Below, piece by piece: positions 60,822 through 64,000 of a stretch of DNA of 64,000 nucleotides. Under the pieces are notes generated by a model. It was not told where the DNA came from. It ran no database searches and saw only the letters and a list, made by a program, of their open reading frames with translations. Numbering within the stretch: position 1 is the first letter of the stretch; every line of letters begins with the position of its first letter. A program made the position numbers and the translations under genes. This DNA is from Trebonia sp963737285 (lineage in GTDB: Bacteria; Actinomycetota; Actinomycetes; Streptosporangiales; Streptosporangiaceae), in the NCBI GenBank assembly GCA_963737285.1, contig CAVTRT010000003.1, positions 4,092,001 to 4,156,000 on the forward strand, in the 5' to 3' direction.

Positions 60822-62152
60822 TTAGAGCCAGCCCAGGGTGGCTGGCACCATGTAAATGCCGAAGCCGATGACGATCATGCACAGCGTGGTGCAGATGGCG
60901 CGGTAGGCGCCGCGCATCCGGTGCTCCGGCGGCAGTGCCTTACGTTCGAGGACGAGCAGGAAGCCCAGCACGACCGGCAGCAGGATGGCATTCATGACCT
61001 CCACGTCAACGGCCAGCTTCACCAGGTCGAAGCTGGCCAAGACGATGCCAGCGCCGACGATGTGGGCGAGCGCGTAGGTCATATAGAACTTTGCGTTCTT
61101 CCTGTTCAGCCGCTCGTTCAGGCTGTGCCGCCAGCCAAGCACCTCGCCGATGCCCCATGAGCCGGCCAGCGATACCACCAGTGCCGCGACCAGCGCGCCG
61201 CCGAGGATCGACGCGCCGACCAGTACCTTGGACACCGTCGAGCCAATGAAAGGCGCCAGCCCGCCGGCTAGCTGGCCAACGGTGTTGAGCGGCGTGTTCG
61301 GGTTGACCTTGAAGATGGTCGCGGCGAACGCGACGATCACCACGATCATGATCGCCTGGGTGAGGACGGCCCCGACCGCCGTATCCCGGCGCTCGGCGTT
61401 CAGCGCCCTCGGGTGCAGGCCCTTGTCCACGATCGCGCTCTGCTGGTAGAAGATCATCCACGGCATGACGACCGCGCCGACATTGGCCGCCAGCAGGTAC
61501 ACGTAGGAGTGCTGGCCAAGCGGCAGCGTGCCAAGACCGTGCACCAGGCCGTGCACGCTGGGGTGGGTGAAGATCATGGCGGGGATGAAGGCGAGCTCCG
61601 CGAGGCCGACCGCGATCCCGATCCGCTCCGCCCTGCGGTAGCTGCCGGTCAAGGCCAGGCCCAGGAGGAAGACCGTGGCCACGGGAACCGTGATCCACGG
61701 GGAAATCCCGAACAACTCGCCTACCCCGGCCACGCCGGCGAACTCCGTCAGCAGCGCGCCCACCGACGACAGGAGCAGCGTCCCAGCCGACAGGGCCCCC
61801 AGCCGAGCCCGAAATGCTGGCGGATAAGGGCCCCGTGGCCCTTCCCGGTGACGACACCCAGCCGGACCACGATCTCCTGGGTCATGAACAGGATCGGGAT
61901 GAGCACGATCTGCGGCAAGACCATCGCGTAGCCCCACTGAGCGCCAGACTGCGCCGCGGTGATCAGGCATCCCGCGTCCGTGTCGGCCAGCATCACGATG
62001 AGGCCGGGACCCCACACGGCAAGCAGTCCGGCCGCGAACATGCCGCGCCCCCCGCGATTGCGCAAGGCGGTGGTCCCGGCCGGCCCAGGGGTGGCCGGGA
62101 CCACGCCGTCGCCAGAAGCGACATCGTCCTTCGCGGCAGGCGCGTCTTGCAT
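60822..62152 (-). pseudogene. NRAMP-family metal transporter, frameshifted
   Basis: A divalent-metal transporter of about 443 residues. The first frame (ATG 62152 after GGAGG) has WGPGLIVMLADTDAGCLITA and ILFMTQEIVVRLGVVTGKGHG; the second continues ALSAGTLLLSSVGALLTEFA and VGAVVMPWMIFYQQSA. One missing G in a G-run (C-run at 61796-61800 on the plus strand) separates them. The canonical TM1 DPGN is DTDAG and the TM6 MPH is MPW, so the metal site is altered compared with MntH; the family has NRAMP-like Mg or other metal importers. A DtxR-type box sits just upstream. Confidence 0.78.
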
Positions 62153-62178
62153 GGCTGGCAGATCCTCCGGGCGGCGGG

Positions 62179-62196
62179 GTAAGGTTAGCCTTACCT
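62179..62196. promoter_or_regulatory. DtxR/IdeR-type operator
   Basis: GGTAAGG-TTAG-CCTTACC is a perfect inverted repeat. The 19-mer TAAGGTTAGCCTTACCTGA (62180-62198) matches the DtxR/IdeR consensus TTAGGTTAGSCTAACCTAA at 16 positions. It lies 27 bp before the start codon of the NRAMP-like gene, suited to repression by an iron- or manganese-bound DtxR-family protein. Confidence 0.75.
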
Positions 62197-62287
62197 GACC
62201 CCCAGGCTACCCGGATGCTGATGGCGTGCCACTTCGGGGGGCACGCTGGCACGAGAAGGATTCCCGCAGCCGAAGAAGGACCGGCGC

Positions 62288-62872
62288 TTAACGGCCGGCG
62301 TGAGCCTGGTACTCGGCTTGCAGGACGGCCATGAAGTGGAAGTCCTTCCAGCCGTCGGGGTACAGCTGGCGCTCCCTTCGGGTGCCCTCGTGGCGGAAGC
62401 CGCAGGCCTCGTAGCAGCGGATGGCGCGCTGGTTGCTGGCCAGCACCTCCAGTTCGACCCGGTGCGCGCCCAGCGTGCCGAATGCCCAGTCAAGCATCAG
62501 CCGGGTGGTCTCCCGGCCCAGTCCACGACCGCGCAGGGCGGCGGCGAACAGGCCCACACTGTAAACCCCGTAATGCTGGTCAGCGTCAACATTTAGCTGG
62601 GCATGGCCAATGCAGCGCCCGCCATGCTCGACCGACCAGGGATACACGCCCCACTCGGGGTGCGGGGGCCACTGCACGGAGGCCAGCCGCTCCCGCGTGT
62701 GGTACTGACGGCCGTCCCACCCCCGCCGCCACGAGGAACCGTAGCCGTCTTCCTCTTCAGGATCGATGGGATGGACGAGCTGGTCGTCGATGTCTGAGTC
62801 CCGGGCCGCGCGCAGGAGAACGCGCTCCCCGCGCAGCACTGGGAAGTCCGGCAGCACCAGCGGATCAAGCAC
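62288..62872 (-). CDS. GNAT N-acetyltransferase (RimJ/RimL type)
   Basis: A 194-residue acetyltransferase: VLLRAARDSDIDDQLVHPID at the start, the acetyl-CoA loop GLFAAALRGRGLGRETTRLM (RGRGLG) near residue 115, and SNQRAIRCYEACGFRHEGTR. It acetylates an amino group of a protein N-terminus or small molecule; the target is unknown. It lies upstream of the NRAMP-like gene on the same strand, separated by the DtxR box. Confidence 0.85.
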   Translation of the reverse strand: MLDPLVLPDFPVLRGERVLLRAARDSDIDDQLVHPIDPEEEDGYGSSWRRGWDGRQYHTRERLASVQWPPHPEWGVYPWSVEHGGRCIGHAQLNVDADQHYGVYSVGLFAAALRGRGLGRETTRLMLDWAFGTLGAHRVELEVLASNQRAIRCYEACGFRHEGTRRERQLYPDGWKDFHFMAVLQAEYQAHAGR

Positions 62873-62945
62873 GCCTCCAGGCTAGCGCCCAGACCTGGTG
62901 AGCCGACGGGGAGATGTGCGCAAAGGTGACCGAAGGAGGGACGTT

Positions 62946-63440
62946 ATGCCAGAAGCAACCTATGCCGCCTTGCTGACCGCCGTCTTGTGTGCCTTTCCGC
63001 TGTACCCGCTGCGGGCCATGCCAGCCACAACCGTGACAGCCGCGCCAGCCCCAGCAGCCACTTCGACCCCGGTCCCCACCTCAACCCCGACCACAACCCC
63101 CGCTTCCCGCTGCCCGCCGCCAGCCGCCACCTGGACGTCGGCATCCCCCTTTGCGGTCCACCAGATGACCGTCGCGGGGCAGCCCTACATCATCGCCGCG
63201 AACGAAGATGACTACGGCAAGGCGGAGATGTCGCAGCTCACCTGGGCGGAGTCGACCGGCGCGTGGGGCGTCTGCGCTGACCAGCCGGGGGTTGGGTGGC
63301 CCTACCCGGAACGACGCCGAGATGTCCATTCCGTTGCCGTCACCCCCGCGGTTACCGAGGTACCGCTGCTCGCCGCGGCGAGCAGCGGCGAGCAGCGGTT
63401 GCCGCGGCGAGCCGCATCGCTGCGGCAACCACTGTTATGA
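62946..63440 (+). CDS. Secreted Ala/Thr/Pro-rich protein
   Basis: A 164-residue protein, ATG 62946 after GGAGGG. It has a hydrophobic N-terminus (YAALLTAVLCAFPLYPL), a Thr/Pro/Ala-rich linker (TVTAAPAPAATSTPVPTSTP) and a domain FAVHQMTVAGQPYIIAANED through STGAWGVCADQPG, possibly a host-interaction or binding domain. The two cysteines could form a disulfide. The last 35 residues look like low-complexity readthrough and the gene may be frameshifted near 63290. The family is not recognised. Confidence 0.5.
   Translation: MPEATYAALLTAVLCAFPLYPLRAMPATTVTAAPAPAATSTPVPTSTPTTTPASRCPPPAATWTSASPFAVHQMTVAGQPYIIAANEDDYGKAEMSQLTWAESTGAWGVCADQPGVGWPYPERRRDVHSVAVTPAVTEVPLLAAASSGEQRLPRRAASLRQPLL
63363..63430. 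repeat. Nested palindromes near the 3' end of the secreted-protein gene
   Basis: A perfect 26-bp palindrome (13-bp half CCGCTGCTCGCCG, 63363-63388) is followed by inverted arms GGTTGCCGC (63397-63405) and GCGGCAACC (63422-63430). They could act as a terminator. Confidence 0.5.
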
Positions 63441-63578
63441 CCGCGAATATAGTCAAGGCCTGTGTCGATGATCGGGGTCCCTAACGGGTTCCTGACGGTC
63501 CCGCGCCCAATCTAAGCAGCCTCGAAACAGCCCAGCAACCGTGGCGGTCGTAGGCTCATGGGAGAATCGGGAGCTGGA

Positions 63579-63971
63579 ATGGCGATAGCTATCGGAGTCT
63601 GGATCGCGTTCGCAGGCGCGCTGGCGCTGCTGGTCGGAGTGACCGCCTGGCGCCGCGCCCGTGGCCTGCGCAGCAGCGGCGTCAACGTCTGGGCTACCGC
63701 CGTGCACCGCCCGGTTCCTGATCATCCCGGCGGCCGGCGCGTCAGCCTTCAGTACACGCTGGCCGATGGCCGCGTGCTGGAGTACCTCGTGCCGCCAACG
63801 CGCGCCGCACTCCTGTCGGCGGGCGAGAAAGTCCTCGTCAGGTACGACCCCAAGGACCCGGCAGACGTGCTCGTTTACGGCCGCGACTGCCGCAGGTCGG
63901 ACCTGGCCTTCATCATCATCGGCCTGGCCTTCATCATCATCGGCTCGGCAATCGCGGCCTTCGCCCCCTGA
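63579..63971 (+). CDS. DUF3592-family membrane protein
   Basis: About 130 residues. One membrane segment (IAIGVWIAFAGALALLVGVT) precedes a DUF3592 domain (VSLQYTLADGRVLEYLVPPT, GEKVLVRYDPKDPADVLVYG), and a second membrane segment with a repeated AFIIIG (63901-63950) closes it. Start ATG 63579 has GGGAG upstream; ATG 63558 is an alternative. The family is of unknown role. The gene ends 29 bp before the window edge. Confidence 0.75.
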   Translation: MAIAIGVWIAFAGALALLVGVTAWRRARGLRSSGVNVWATAVHRPVPDHPGGRRVSLQYTLADGRVLEYLVPPTRAALLSAGEKVLVRYDPKDPADVLVYGRDCRRSDLAFIIIGLAFIIIGSAIAAFAP

Positions 63972-64000
63972 GCCGAGCCGACGGACCCCAAGCCGAGCCG

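Noticed and set aside
1..64000. tRNA and rRNA genes
   Set aside because: No cloverleaf with a GGTTCGAATCC-type T-arm or rRNA signature was noticed by eye; short tRNAs could still be missed without a covariance search.

Overview
This is a 64 kb piece of a high-GC actinomycete chromosome. The evidence is very GC-rich codon third positions, frequent GTG and TTG starts, ATGA/GTGA gene overlaps, a DUF397 / XRE-DUF5753 / HATPase locus, DUF1918, DUF1737 and DUF3592 proteins, secreted ricin-B and YVTN proteins, and tandem actinobacterial families of unknown function. A Streptomyces-, Streptosporangiales- or Treboniaceae-like organism fits, but the genus cannot be read from the sequence. No rRNA, tRNA or CRISPR array was seen.

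Layout. 0-7.4 kb: a HAF-repeat lipoprotein, a membrane protein abutting a palindromic repeat, a small ATPase, a zinc-ribbon protein, a LysR regulator, and a decayed stretch (LuxR tail, deleted carboxylesterase, ribokinase, SDR tail, and a degraded second copy of the LysR N-terminus). 7.4-15.6 kb: a nine-gene, tightly overlapping operon that encodes 3-hydroxyanthranilate / 2-aminomuconate meta-cleavage to pyruvate and acetyl-CoA (nba-type), with a carboxylesterase embedded. 15.7-23.7 kb: a secreted protein, a P450, an alpha/beta hydrolase, a cation-efflux-like protein, an ECF sigma factor with short anti-sigma partner, a peroxiredoxin and a two-component system. 23.9-27.6 kb: a GT39-like membrane protein and a cytochrome b561 / sulfite-oxidase-like fusion. 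27.5-31.8 kb: PucR regulator divergent from proline catabolism genes (P5C dehydrogenase, proline dehydrogenase). 32-39 kb: VOC protein, DUF6582-like protein, ricin-B secreted protein, NTF2-like protein, YVTN/Ig-like secreted protein. 39-42.6 kb: an anomalous, partly AT-richer stretch with a chimeric ORF, WecB and a truncated integrase. 43-47 kb: DUF1918, a PD-(D/E)XK-like protein, a short threonyl-tRNA synthetase with a leader-peptide attenuator, and a LysM/lysozyme protein. 47.4-50.7 kb: DUF397/XRE/HATPase locus and a zinc alcohol dehydrogenase. 51-64 kb: SDR, polysaccharide deacetylase, DUF1737, a second two-component system, SpoIIE phosphatase, GtrA, MscS, transglycosylase, NRAMP-like transporter under a DtxR-type box, GNAT and DUF3592 proteins.

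Points that stand out. (1) The short threonyl-tRNA synthetase is preceded by an apparently leaderless 19-codon peptide with three consecutive Thr codons and four mutually exclusive pairing segments, which is a textbook ribosome-mediated attenuator. (2) A palindromic element of about 86 bp occurs three times, once at the very edge of a gene and once beside a truncated integrase. (3) The nba-type operon retains, in the divergent position, a dead copy of its LysR regulator that is still recognisable against the intact LysR gene 3 kb away. (4) At least eight otherwise well-conserved genes are broken by small indels, often in short homopolymers; this may be a sequence-quality artefact.
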